From Agapetus fuscipes (Eukaryota > Arthropoda > Insecta > Trichoptera > Glossosomatidae), in assembly GCA_951799405.1 (NCBI GenBank), contig OX637336.1, forward strand, positions 19,511,479 to 19,575,478: a stretch of DNA of 64,000 bases, in the 5' to 3' direction. Below are positions 53,890 to 63,837 of this stretch, piece by piece. The notes under the pieces were generated by a model that saw only the letters and a program-made list of their open reading frames with translations, had not been told where the DNA came from and did no database searches. The translations under genes were made by a program, and so were the position numbers. The stretch's first letter is position 1. Each line of letters begins with the position of its first letter.

Positions 53890-54662
53890 TGTTATGTAAA
53901 TAGTACTAAGGTATAAAATAAATAAATAGGGTAGGTGTATAATGACTCTTGCTGTAGGATGAATTATTATTAAGTAGTACCTAGAGTAAGGAAATATTAT
54001 AAAAGTTACAATTGTATTGGAAAACGCAACTACGCAACGCAACTAAGCTACACATATAGTGTAACTTCTTGCCGCGTTATCCCCGAAGGGGTCGCATGTG
54101 GCGAGTTGAACCTATTTATTTTTACAGGTAAGGGGGCCGGCCTTACGCCAACCACTTCAATTGAAGTGGTGTTTTCCCAGCTCCCGAGAGAGCTGGTACT
54201 CATTTCTTGTGAAGGCTGAGTAAACCTTGCCGGTATTATTATTTTGGGGTTTGAAATAAACACCGAAACGGGAAATCATTTCTGACACCCTCGCGCTCGG
54301 TGGGATTCGAACCCGAGCTCACGGCATGGAATGCAAGCACTCTACCAACTGAGCTATCGACCGGTTTAAGACCGGAAGCTTGTGGAATATGATTTTTTGT
54401 GGAATATGATCGTTTCCAGACGAATTAAAGCCTAAAATGTTTGATTGTAATAGCTAGAAAAGGCGTGAATTGCCTGCAAGTGGACAGTCTCTCCAAGTGT
54501 TAGTAGCCGAACAGGCCAAGTCAGCGAAAGTGAACTATCAGTGTCAGGTAAAATAAATTGTGAACCAAATAATTAACTTTAAAATAAATCTCCGGCCGTT
54601 TTAATTATTAAGAAGACCATCATTTAAAACTTTCTAAACATTAGAACCTTAAAAACACTACA
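53890..54662 (+). mobile_element. Solo LTR with ATAT target duplication
   Basis: Begins TGTTATGTAAATAG and ends AACACTACA; ATAT flanks it at 53886-53889 and 54663-54666. Interrupted by a SINE-B (54030-54366). No coding part. Related to the Gypsy LTR by its start. Confidence 0.75.
54030..54366 (-). repeat. SINE-B, best full-length copy
   Basis: Minus-strand head GATAGCTCAGTTGGTAGAGT (box A) and GGGTTCGAATCCCACCGAG (box B). The 3' end TATATGTGTAGCTTAGTTG runs into GCGTTGCG repeats at about 54025-54045. Confidence 0.9.
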
Positions 54663-54666
54663 ATAT

Positions 54667-55444
54667 ATATTATAGAGATGTCATTTTGTTTTTCATAGTG
54701 GATTTCAAATTCAATAAAATAAATAGGATCCAATTTCATAACGGGAAGGTATTGGATAGAACAGCATAACTGTCGGTGTTAAGTGGTTTGCGAGAGGAAG
54801 TAATTGACTTGGCTAAGTATTCCTTGTGGGAGCATGTCGGTGGCAACTGTGTGTGTGCTAGAATTTAATTAAAATTAATTATTTGTATGCGATCACGACT
54901 GTAATAGCAGCTAGATTATTTGCGGTGAAATAAAGCTAACACTTGGTCTAATACTCTGAGGAACTAATGAGGATTCACTGTTAATAATGTTAAGATTTTA
55001 CTTGAGTTCTTTTAATTAAACTGCGATTTATGTTGCACAATATCAGTTTACAATGTACTATTAATTTTCTTGATCTGCTTATATCGACTTTGCGTCACAA
55101 TGTTTCAAGCGACTCTCAATCTCCACAAAAATTATTTATACAGTTTATATGGACGTTTCTCATGTATTCCAGATTCTTCTATAGTGGATTGTTCCAGAGC
55201 AGTCTACTATCATCCATTTTATCATTATACTACCTGTTTGACACTTTTTGAGTTACGCACACCAGCAAGCTACGTGCCTAGGTACATGTACACACAAACT
55301 CATAGTTTGTTACAATAATGTAAGAATAAAACTCGCAGTGTTTCTTCACTAGTTAATTCATTTCCTCGAGCGTTTTTATGATGAGTTGATGATTTCTTAA
55401 TTAATTTAAATCCATATTACGATTTAAAACAAAACAAGTCTATT
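54667..55444. other. Unassigned sequence
   Basis: AT-rich; overlapping short open frames at 55030-55318 show no known product. Confidence 0.4.
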
Positions 55445-55580
55445 TTTTTTCCAGTTCTACAACCAGTTTCTGAGGATGCAAACGGTTTGTTTGCGAAACT
55501 GGTTGTGGAACTTAATACACTTACAGTAATCAAAAACAAAGTTGTTTTGTTTTTTATCTCGTAAGATGAAAGATAACGAA
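55445..55580 (+). repeat. Penelope-type end forming an extended hairpin
   Basis: GCAAAC/GTTTGC forms the inner stem of the motif and a 17-bp outer stem (GTTCTACAACCAGTTTC with GAAACTGGTTGTGGAAC) encloses it, leaving TGAGGAT as a one-sided bulge. Confidence 0.7.
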
Positions 55581-56180
55581 GTGAATGCCTCTGAAAATTA
55601 AAATTATTAATAATTGAAAAATCTTTATTTTAGTAAAACGAATAAATCTTCTCTGACATTAAAGAAAATGGAAGATTAATTCAATGGTCATTTAAATGTG
55701 AAAAAATTTTTAAACAAAATAATTGAAAACTCAAAAAAAAACGTGATAAAAAAAAATGAAGGTACCCTTCGACATTTAATTTCTTTCGCCTGGCTTGCTA
55801 TGGAAATGCTGAAGGCTCCACTGGGCCTTGTTTTTTATTACTTTGTCAAATATTGCAAACTTTGTCGGCAAATTAGTAAACTTCATTAACTCGCTCTGCG
55901 TAGACGAAGTAAAGATTTTATGTTGTTTTTTTACTGCTACGGATGCTTAGTCAGGGGGATGCGTAGAGGCTTGTAGAGAGAGGCGTAGACCCCCGAGGCA
56001 CAAAGGTAGAAGGTAAATTCATCGCATGAAAAAAAACATAAAGAGTGAAATAGTCTTTTGTTTATAAAATAACCCAAAATTAAGGCAGTGTATCTACCTG
56101 ATTCCAGGAGCTATTAGGTACATAATTTATTATGTTTTGAAAATTTGATTGCAAAATTTGATTGTGTTTATTATACTCGT
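55581..56180. other. AT-rich, unassigned
   Basis: Nothing recognised. Confidence 0.4.
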
Positions 56181-56184
56181 ATAT

Positions 56185-56867
56185 TGTTATGTAAATAACA
56201 AATACTATAAATTTTAGGTAGGTAGGTGTATAGCCATGTAGTATAGTTGAAGTAAATATTATAGGTACCTAGGTAATGATGTATTTAAATTATGTACTCG
56301 AAGTAACTAGAAATCATAATCATTACGTACTCAAAGCTTTTGGAGCGTTCGAAAAGGTTCCAGCAAATTGATTTCTATCAACTACTCGCTGCCTTAGTTC
56401 TTGTTTACATGAGCAATGTTTGCATGTGTACTAGACCAATGTGTCTTATGAAAACAATAAATTTATTTTTTAAATATTTAAAAGAACTAACACATTATCG
56501 AGTTTTACGGTTTTTCTTAGCTAAGATTGTGTAGAATTTGATTTTTAAGACAACTGCATGAAAAAGTCAAATTTGACAAGATTGGCGTATACGGTTAACA
56601 AGAACTGGGGGAGCGTACTGTCTTTAGGAGTATATAAGGCGCAAGTCGCCTGCAGGTGAGTCAGTCGTTATACGTCACTTTTCTTTTGAACAAGAAAGAT
56701 ATAGTAAGTGAAGACCAACTGTGAAGTAAATGTAAAGTGCTAAACCATAAATTTGAATTGATAAAAATAAATATAATTTGTAAAATAAATCTAAGTGTAA
56801 AATAAATATCCATGAAAGAAGACCAGTTTTGTTAATTTAAAGACTTTTGAACCCTAAAGACACAACA
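56185..56867 (+). mobile_element. Solo LTR with ATAT target duplication, TATA box
   Basis: Begins TGTTATGTAAATAAC, ends AAGACACAACA; ATAT at 56181-56184 and 56868-56871. AGTATATAAGGCGC near 56630 is a good TATA box. A repeat D copy is nested at 56397-56612. Confidence 0.8.
56397..56612 (+). repeat. Repeat D nested in solo LTR
   Basis: ACATGAGCAATGTTTGCATG to AAGAACTGGGGGAGCG. Confidence 0.75.
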
Positions 56868-56871
56868 ATAT

Positions 56872-57339
56872 ATTTTTTTAATTTTTATTTCATCGTGTTA
56901 TTTTAAATTTAAAGTTACCTTTGCCATATTTAACTAAAGTAAATAACCTCAAAGGCATTAGGAAACCTGAGTTTTTTCTTCATGTAATACTGTTTGACTT
57001 ATTGCGGAATAACTAGCGTCGGATATTGCGCTCTAAAGCCTAAATGGCTCTAATAATCGGCCTGGTGAAGTGTGTGCCGGCTACAAAACGAGCTAACTAA
57101 TTATCATGAACTGAAAAAGTACGGCTGTAAGAATTATAACGGGCTTGCTTTTGAGTAGCTAAGATTGTGTAACTGAAAACGACTTGAAATTAAATTAATG
57201 TAGGAAAAATTAAGAAAAACTTTTTGGGGCACGTAGGAGAGAATTATGCTTTGCTTAAATTAATTTCGTGATGCTTGTTTGTAAGCTAGATTTGAAGTTT
57301 AAGTTTTGTAATGTTAAAACTTGATTTACAATTGATTAA
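56872..57339. other. Unassigned sequence
   Basis: Nothing recognised. Confidence 0.4.
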
Positions 57340-57555
57340 TGAAATATTTCACTTTGCCAATGTTACCCCTGTCTCAGGGAAGGACGGCAAGATTTGCAGG
57401 GTGTATGTCCATAGGAGATTTGTTTTTTTTTATGTTGTAGGTTCACATGAGGCATGTGCAAGCGCGAACTTGTACGTGTCTGGTTGTGAGAATGCATGTA
57501 ATGTGAATCTCCAATGTAACATATCTTTGCAACTTAGATTAGATTAGATTAGATT
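57340..57555 (+). repeat. Repeat C, 5' truncated, AGATT-type tail
   Basis: TTCACTTTGCCAATG to four TTAGA units. Confidence 0.85.
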
Positions 57556-57715
57556 GCGCTTTTTCCAACAACGAACTTAATATTTTTTTCATTTTACATA
57601 TACTCTAACGAATTCTAATATTTCATTTATAAATTCTCCAATTCTTTTAAAGCACATAGCTTTTTACACCAAATATTCACCATTATGTAGTTGCGTCAAC
57701 CACAGACAACATCGC

Positions 57716-60418
57716 AAATCTTAATTTAAGTTGAAACGATATACTATATCGTTTAAGATTAATATTACATTCTCAAAAGCAGAAACGTATAAATTTGTTC
57801 TAACACATGCCGCATGTGGGTTGAAAAGATTCTGCCTCCTCACTTAATCCAGAGGAAAATAAAGGGATCCATGGTCACGGCCCAGCTTAAATGAAACCGA
57901 CCTATGGAAAAACTCCCTTCGGAGGACGGAATAATCCTTCTTCACGGTTCAACTGGAGTGAACCGGTCAATTCACTCTTAGGTGAAAATTATAAGATTAT
58001 GGCCAATAATCTTTATGCATTTGTGTGATCGTCTATTTAGTGGCTATGACCCCTCGATGTGCGATAGGTAGAAACAGAACGTTGTGTCATTTTTTGTTTT
58101 ACTGTCTCAAAACCTACCTTTGTAGTGGACCCAAATTCTTTAATGATGGTGAGGATGAATACAGATGTGCCTAGCTTAATAATATTTTAATTAATTTAAT
58201 TAACTAGCCCAAAGGTTACAATGCCGAATTATGCACGATTTTGCATTCGCGTAGTAGCGTGTTCGATTTTATTTCTGACAAAATTTCCGCGAGATTCGTT
58301 TATTTAAAATCTGACGCCAGTTAATGCAGATGAATTTATTTCAAAGACAAGTACAATAATAACAGCTCAATTAAACAGGAAATAATCAAACATCAATTGA
58401 ATAATAGTTATTTGGTTAGTATTGTTTTAGCAAAATTAAAGAAAATATGGTTTGATCTTTTCTGCTTCTTTCTCTCTCCCTGCGCCGTAGTTCCAACCAG
58501 CGGTTGTAAACATTTCTCGCCCCAAGATCACTTACCTTTCGTGGATTCTCTTTGCTGTGGAAGAATTTCATTAGTGTGTTTTAGGAAGGGATTGATTTTA
58601 ATAACTGGTACGACAAACCGGCCCAGTAGAAGATGACTCCCTTCACCCCAGCTTCCTTGTAAATGGGATTCCTCATTTGCTCATAAGCAAGAGAGACCCA
58701 AAATCGAAGAAAGCTCATCTTCCTCTTTCCTCCAAGAATTTAACAGGTTGGCCCCACGGCCTGGTCCTTTCAGACCACGGGAAGGATATTTTAGAAGGGA
58801 CTGGCCCTAACCTTACTCCGCGTCATGAAATAACCGAACGCCAAAAACAATGAATGGAGACTTTTTAAAACTCGAACGCCATGTCGAGGCTCGCACTGTA
58901 TTTTGGTGTCAGAATCCAGCAGGAACTAGGTGTTGTGATGTTGGAATGACGTCAGTTGACTCCAGCCCATAACAGAGGAACAATGGAAGCTATATCCAAG
59001 TCATGATACAAGTCTGGTAGTAACCTCGTCCCTCGTTCAGTGATGATGTTGAGGACGCAGATAACCATGGCCGAAGGAGAGGTCAAGCTATGAACCAAAG
59101 GAAACATAGGACGTGCTCCGGAGCATGGCTCCTTGTCAGTCAACATTGGATTTATAGTTTTGATGGAAAGTTTTGGAAGCCGAAAGCTTTCACTTCCAAC
59201 ACAATGCGAACTCCTTCATAGCAGCAAAGAACCGTTAGGTTCAGGTATTTCAGATATTAAGCAAACAGCGTTCAATTCTTTCTGACACAGGTGTTCTGTG
59301 AGAGAGAAGGTGTGTTTGTTAGTAACTGCAAGGCTGTGGAAAAAGACAACAATTTATAAGCATTTCAGGACATTTGCGCCCCTTGATTGAAAGCTATGTT
59401 GAATTCACCCCTTTTGACCTGAAAGACAAACATTTTATTTACAGTACAAAATGTAATTTTCAAGATCGGAGTACTCGGCGACAGCAGTCTCTCGGACTGA
59501 AACATAGGCAACAAATCATTTCCAAAATGTGAAGATTGAATACATTTTAGAACGCCAGTTAATTAGATTAGTTTAGTATGTTAGAAAATAATTTGAAATC
59601 TCTCATCCTTCTGCGAAGCAGCTCAGCAAACTATGTGTTTACGCGAATTAATGGATTTTATTATTTAATAATTAAATGCGCCTTCCCGTTCAGCAACCAC
59701 TGGGTTAATTTAATTTAATCCAAAATTCAATCGAAAAGTTATTTTTACGTTCGAAAGTTTGAGAATCACTGCGATTTACGGAATTACTTATTTAGCATAC
59801 TTTTAGTTTTAGACAGACACATGAAAAATACACTCCCGGAATATTATGTCGGCAGATATCTTATTATTATTAAAACCACGTAAATACTTATTCTCCCTTA
59901 AATTCCGAACGAACGATTCGCGGCGTCTTTATTAAGAGAAAAATCTTTTTAGTCTATTTAAATTATCTTCCGAATTAAAACCCGATTTTAATTAAAATAT
60001 TTTGTTTCGAATTTGTTTAGCTCAGATTTAAGATCATATAAACCCGTGCTTCCCGATTGACTGTCTCGACCCAAATCCCATTCCTTTCTCCTGGTCCAGG
60101 ACTCACTCCCAGTTTGACTTGCATTCCCCCACCAGGAGGTGCAATCAGGCCATAGGAAAAAATACGTATGGACAAGAAAAACTCTTCCTACGCAAATGTG
60201 ATACGCCCACATACATAGGAGCTTCAATTATTTAATTTTATATTTGATGAAAAGCTTGGATCATCACAGGGTCTACAATATAAAAAACCAATCTAAAATG
60301 AACATAAGCCCTGTAACTCTCGACGTCCTTCCCTGAAACAAGGGTGACTTTGGAAAAGTGAATATTTTTTTGGATTATAGGTGGTCAGCTTCAAACCAGC
60401 CTATAAATCAAGAAATAA
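57716..60418 (-). repeat. Repeat C split by a 2.45-kb insertion
   Basis: 3' half 57716-57820 (ending CCGCATGTGGG) and 5' half 60269-60418 (starting GGGTCTACAATAT) join into one normal copy. Confidence 0.8.
57821..60268. mobile_element. Unknown 2.45-kb insertion
   Basis: Bounded by the split repeat C, with GGG shared at both junctions. It contains no copy of the window's other repeats and no open frame over 80 residues with a recognisable product. No clear terminal repeats; a solo LTR or non-autonomous element is possible. Confidence 0.6.
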
Positions 60419-61019
60419 CATTAGAATATTATTTTTTTTGCGTTACATAAATCAAAGATTTTTATCAAATGAATAGTAAAAAAACCCAAAAAATATTAAG
60501 ATTTAAATAAAATTTACCTACAAAGCATTGTAGTTGTTACGAATACCTGAAAAATCTAAAATTCACCACACATATTTCTTCATGATTTTATTTTCAATGC
60601 CACATGTATTTGTCTCTCTCGCATCAGGATATTAACTCAACCGAAAGTAAGTACGTGTGACAGGGATGTCAATACAACGTCTCAATGTTATTCCAGGCTG
60701 TCGATTATTAGGCAGAAATATTTCCTTTGCCTGAAAGCGACTTTCTTTTTTGCCCGGGAGATTTTTTTTCCCTGCCTGGATTTTTTTTTTACTCTAGAAA
60801 CATTTCTTTTTAACCTCTAGAAGAAATGTTGGCAATCAATATTTGGAAATGAAATTGACGTTTAGTCTTGTAGACTGGCTAAGATTATGTCAGGTGTTAT
60901 TTGGGGGTAAGGCTTGCCTAGAAAAATGTATGACATTAAATGCTATTTTATAAGCTTTTATTGAAAGAAAAAAAAATTACAAAACTAAAATCGAACAATA
61001 TTTTTGATATTCATATTTT
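60419..61019. other. AT-rich, unassigned
   Basis: Nothing recognised. Confidence 0.4.
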
Positions 61020-61210
61020 TCAGCAGGTTTAATCAGCCTTCAGAAGAAAAGAATGCCGTTTTTCTCGGGATCTGGAAATCACCCCCTCTTTGAGTGAAGT
61101 GGTTGACGTAAGGCAGGTCCCCTTACCTGAAAGAATAATTTGATGTCCACATGCGGCTTTTTCGGGGAAAACGTGGCAAGAAGTCACACTAAATGTGTAG
61201 CTTGCTTAGT
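61020..61210 (+). repeat. SINE-B, 3' two thirds
   Basis: AATCAGCCTTCAGAAG to CACACTAAATGTGTAGC. Confidence 0.75.
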
Positions 61211-61504
61211 AGTGTTGGCGTTACCTTGAAAACTGGTCCAAAAAAACGTAATAAAGATTTCAAATACACTTCGTACTTTTCATATTAATTTAAGGTGAAT
61301 CTAAGAACTCATTCTATAATTTCTATTAAAAATCAGTGGGAATAGAACCAAAATTCGCTACTCAAACAAAAACATTCTCATCCTAGAAAACCATACTGAA
61401 AACGTATTAAATTTCATATTTAAAAGCAAGAAAAAAATACATGTATGTTCGTCCATTAGAGTTTATCTCAAAACACAAAGAAAAACTCGAAATATTTTGC
61501 ATCC
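61211..61504. other. Unassigned sequence
   Basis: Nothing recognised. Confidence 0.4.
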
Positions 61505-61684
61505 AAGTGCTTGTTTGGCTTATCTACCATCTGATTCAAAGATGAACATTCAATGAAACTGTCACAAAAATCACATTCTACAGAATCTGAGCTAAGAAAA
61601 AAATGTAAAAACACGTTAGTATGGAGTTGTTTTGTATATTTTTTAAATCGATTTCTAGTGTTTATAAGACACATTGGTCCAGCA
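61505..61684 (-). repeat. Repeat D
   Basis: Plus strand GGCTTATCTACCATCTGATT through AAGACACATTGGTCC. Confidence 0.75.
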
Positions 61685-61691
61685 CACCTTT

Positions 61692-61860
61692 TTTTTAAGG
61701 AGGCCTGTGCTGGAGACTCCCTAGATTCAAGAGACTCTAGGGGTCTATGACACTTTTTATAGTGCCGCAGAGGTTTTGGTGATGTGGCAGTTGTCTTTAT
61801 CCGGTTGCAGGGCCGTTAGCTGCGCAGTGATGTGGTGTGTGTTGCGTTGCTTTGTTTTGA
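61692..61860 (-). repeat. Retroposon with GGGAGTCTCC-type tail
   Basis: Same body and tail as 2268-2435. Confidence 0.65.
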
Positions 61861-62165
61861 GACACTGAGAGGAAATGGCGATTGATATTAAATATTGCTC
61901 ATGTGAAATTACCCCTGTTGAATATAAGACAAACAAGCACTTATAAGACGATTTTGCACCGCTTCTCAAGAAGTTCTCTAGCGTTATCACTTTGTTTGTT
62001 TGCTCGAGCTAACGGTAACTCTACACCTCTTCTATGTGCCCCCTAATGCAGGGGTCTCCAAACTATTTTACCCAAGGGCCGTTTTGAAATTTCGAGGTGG
62101 TATGGGGGCCAACAGGGGCTGGGTGACTTGTTCCCTGGGTCGAAATTTTTGTAAATTTGAAACTT

Positions 62166-62375
62166 GGAAAGAGTTTTTTTTTTAATCTTGTGTGGGAGAC
62201 TCCCTAGATTCAAGAGACTCTAAGGGTCTATGACACTTGTTTTATTGCCGCATAGGTGTCTACGAGCTTGGTCATCGCTACAAAGCGCCAATACTCATGC
62301 AAGACCCAATTGTTGTAAGGCTGGATGGACCTTTTAGTGACCGATCTTTGATAAGGGTTGTATGATTTTAGCTTT
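62166..62375 (-). repeat. SINE-A2 nested in hAT MITE
   Basis: Tail GTGGGAGACTCCCTAG and body through GACCGATCTTTG on the plus strand; the head is missing. Confidence 0.75.
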
Positions 62376-62528
62376 ACTTAGGGCTTATGTTCATTTGAGG
62401 CTTGGACCATAGTTTATAAGAACACATACAGCATTGTTAGCGCGAACTAACACGTATTTATTTGTGGGCATGCATTTGATATGAGCTTTGAATGTTGATA
62501 CATCCTTGCAACTAATATTCAAGATTAT
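62376..62528 (+). repeat. Repeat C, 3' half, nested in hAT MITE
   Basis: GGGCTTATGTTCATTTGAGG to TGCAACTAATATTCAAG. Confidence 0.75.
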
Positions 62529-62595
62529 ATAGATAGCATCTGCGGGCCGGACCAATCCATTTGTGGGCCGAAGTTTGAAGACCCGTGCCCTAAGG

Positions 62596-62938
62596 GATTC
62601 GAGCCCGTAACGATTCATGTCGCGGGCTATTTTTGTTTCCCTAAACATCCGCGTCTCTATCTGTCCACTCAGTTTTCTAGCAATGCCACATTCGCTCATA
62701 TAAAATGTGAATAAAAGCATTTGTTGAGATACGACAGGTGAAAGCAACCCTCCAAAATTGTACTCGCTAGCTCGCAAATTGCGAGTGACTTTTGTTAGGT
62801 CGCGAGTGAGCTTTTCTTTATCTGAAAGTATAATTTTGCCAGTTAATAATACCATTGATAATATTCCCAGTTAAAAATAAACCCGATCACATGTTTAAAG
62901 GCGTTAAACATTATAAACAGGAACAGTTCCCTTATTAG
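62596..62938. other. Unassigned sequence
   Basis: A GCGAGTGAGCTTTT context similar to 48.8 kb lies near 62800. No gene. Confidence 0.4.
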
Positions 62939-63163
62939 GTACGAGTTGCAAAACTTGAGTAAAGTAAAGTTGATTAAACAGTGATTTTCCACAAAATCTG
63001 CTGTTTTTGTTTCTTACACTTTATGGTCTTAGCAAAAGAGTTACAGTGATGAAGAAAATTGAGTTCAAACAAACAAAAACGGTAGATTTTGGGGAAAACC
63101 ACTCTTTAATACTTTCCGTAAACTTTACTTTACTCAAGGTTTGCAACTGGTACTCAGGATACA
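62939..63163. mobile_element. MITE-E, uninterrupted copy
   Basis: Near palindrome: 62939-63045 and its inverse to 63163, with ACGAGTTGCAAAACTTGAG ends. Shows the state before the nested insertion in the 43.3-kb copy. Confidence 0.8.
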
Positions 63164-63301
63164 GTTCACGGGAGTTTTTTTTAACCCATACGAGTTGCAA
63201 TTACTACAATTACTATTTAGTTGCGAGTTGGTCAATGGGTGATTTTTAAGGGTTGTTAAAAAAGCATAAATGAAAAAAAAATTATAAAAATATTTGTATG
63301 T

Positions 63302-63408
63302 ACCATTCTGCTCCTGAAGATGCCTCATTAGGCGAAAATGTTCGAGCACAAAAAAGAAATAAATAAGTGAATTAAAATTATGTTTTACCCATTTTAATTT
63401 TTAAATAA
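63302..63408 (+). repeat. Penelope-type 3' end with hairpin motif
   Basis: CTGAAGAT at 63313 with GCCT/AGGC stem, GAAAATGTTCGAGCAC and the AATTAAAATTATG trailer. Confidence 0.7.
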
Positions 63409-63459
63409 TGAAAAAATTTCAGTTTCATGTTACAAAAAAAAGGATAGATTGATTTTTGG

Positions 63460-63755
63460 AAATTTTGATACTTGGTAGAGTGCTCGCATTTCATGCCGAG
63501 AGCTCAGGTTTGAATCCCACCGAAGGTGTCAGAAATGATTTTCCGTTTTGGTGTTTATTTTAAACCGAAGATAAAATGTCAGCAAGGTTAACTCAGCTTT
63601 CACAAGAAATTAATATACAAGCCCCCTCGGGAGCTGGCATAATCTGACCTCAACTGAAGTGGTTTGCGTAAGGCCAGCTCCTTTACATGTGGAAATAAAT
63701 AGGTTCAGCTTGTCACTTGCGACCCCTTTGGGCAGACCGCAAAGTTACACTCCGT
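63460..63755 (+). repeat. SINE-B, near full length
   Basis: ACTTGGTAGAGTGCTCGC, box-B-like GGTTTGAATCCCACCG, to GCAAAGTTACACTCCG. Confidence 0.85.
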
Positions 63756-63837
63756 TTTTTTTCAACTTTGGTACATGTGTCACCAACAACAGCTTTTCTA
63801 TCTCCGTAAATAAAACTGAATAATAATAATTATTATA

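Larger units (their letters stand above)
62049..62587. mobile_element. hAT-type MITE with nested SINEs
   Basis: Ends CAGGGGTCTCCAAACT and, inverted, CACGGGTCTTCAAACT. The 8-bp flanks CCCTAATG (62041-62048) and CCCTAAGG (62588-62595) are a near-perfect hAT target duplication. Internal GGGCC-rich ends are typical of such elements. The middle is filled by SINE-A2 and repeat C. Confidence 0.85.

Noticed and set aside
55030..55318. Two overlapping plus-strand frames
   Set aside because: AT-rich chance frames with no family signature.
4741..57555. TTAGA runs as telomeric repeats
   Set aside because: They occur only as 3' tails of repeat C; the arthropod telomere unit TTAGG is not seen.
57821..60268. 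Host exons in the 2.45-kb insert
   Set aside because: No frame shows a recognisable domain, and its borders coincide with the break in repeat C, which fits an insertion better.
62391..62855. 154-residue minus-strand frame
   Set aside because: It runs across a repeat C insert, the hAT MITE end and unrelated flank, so it cannot be one gene.
6262..63340. Calling the hairpin motif a hammerhead ribozyme
   Set aside because: The core words match, but one extra base precedes the stem and no consistent stem I or UH cleavage site was found at the copies I examined.
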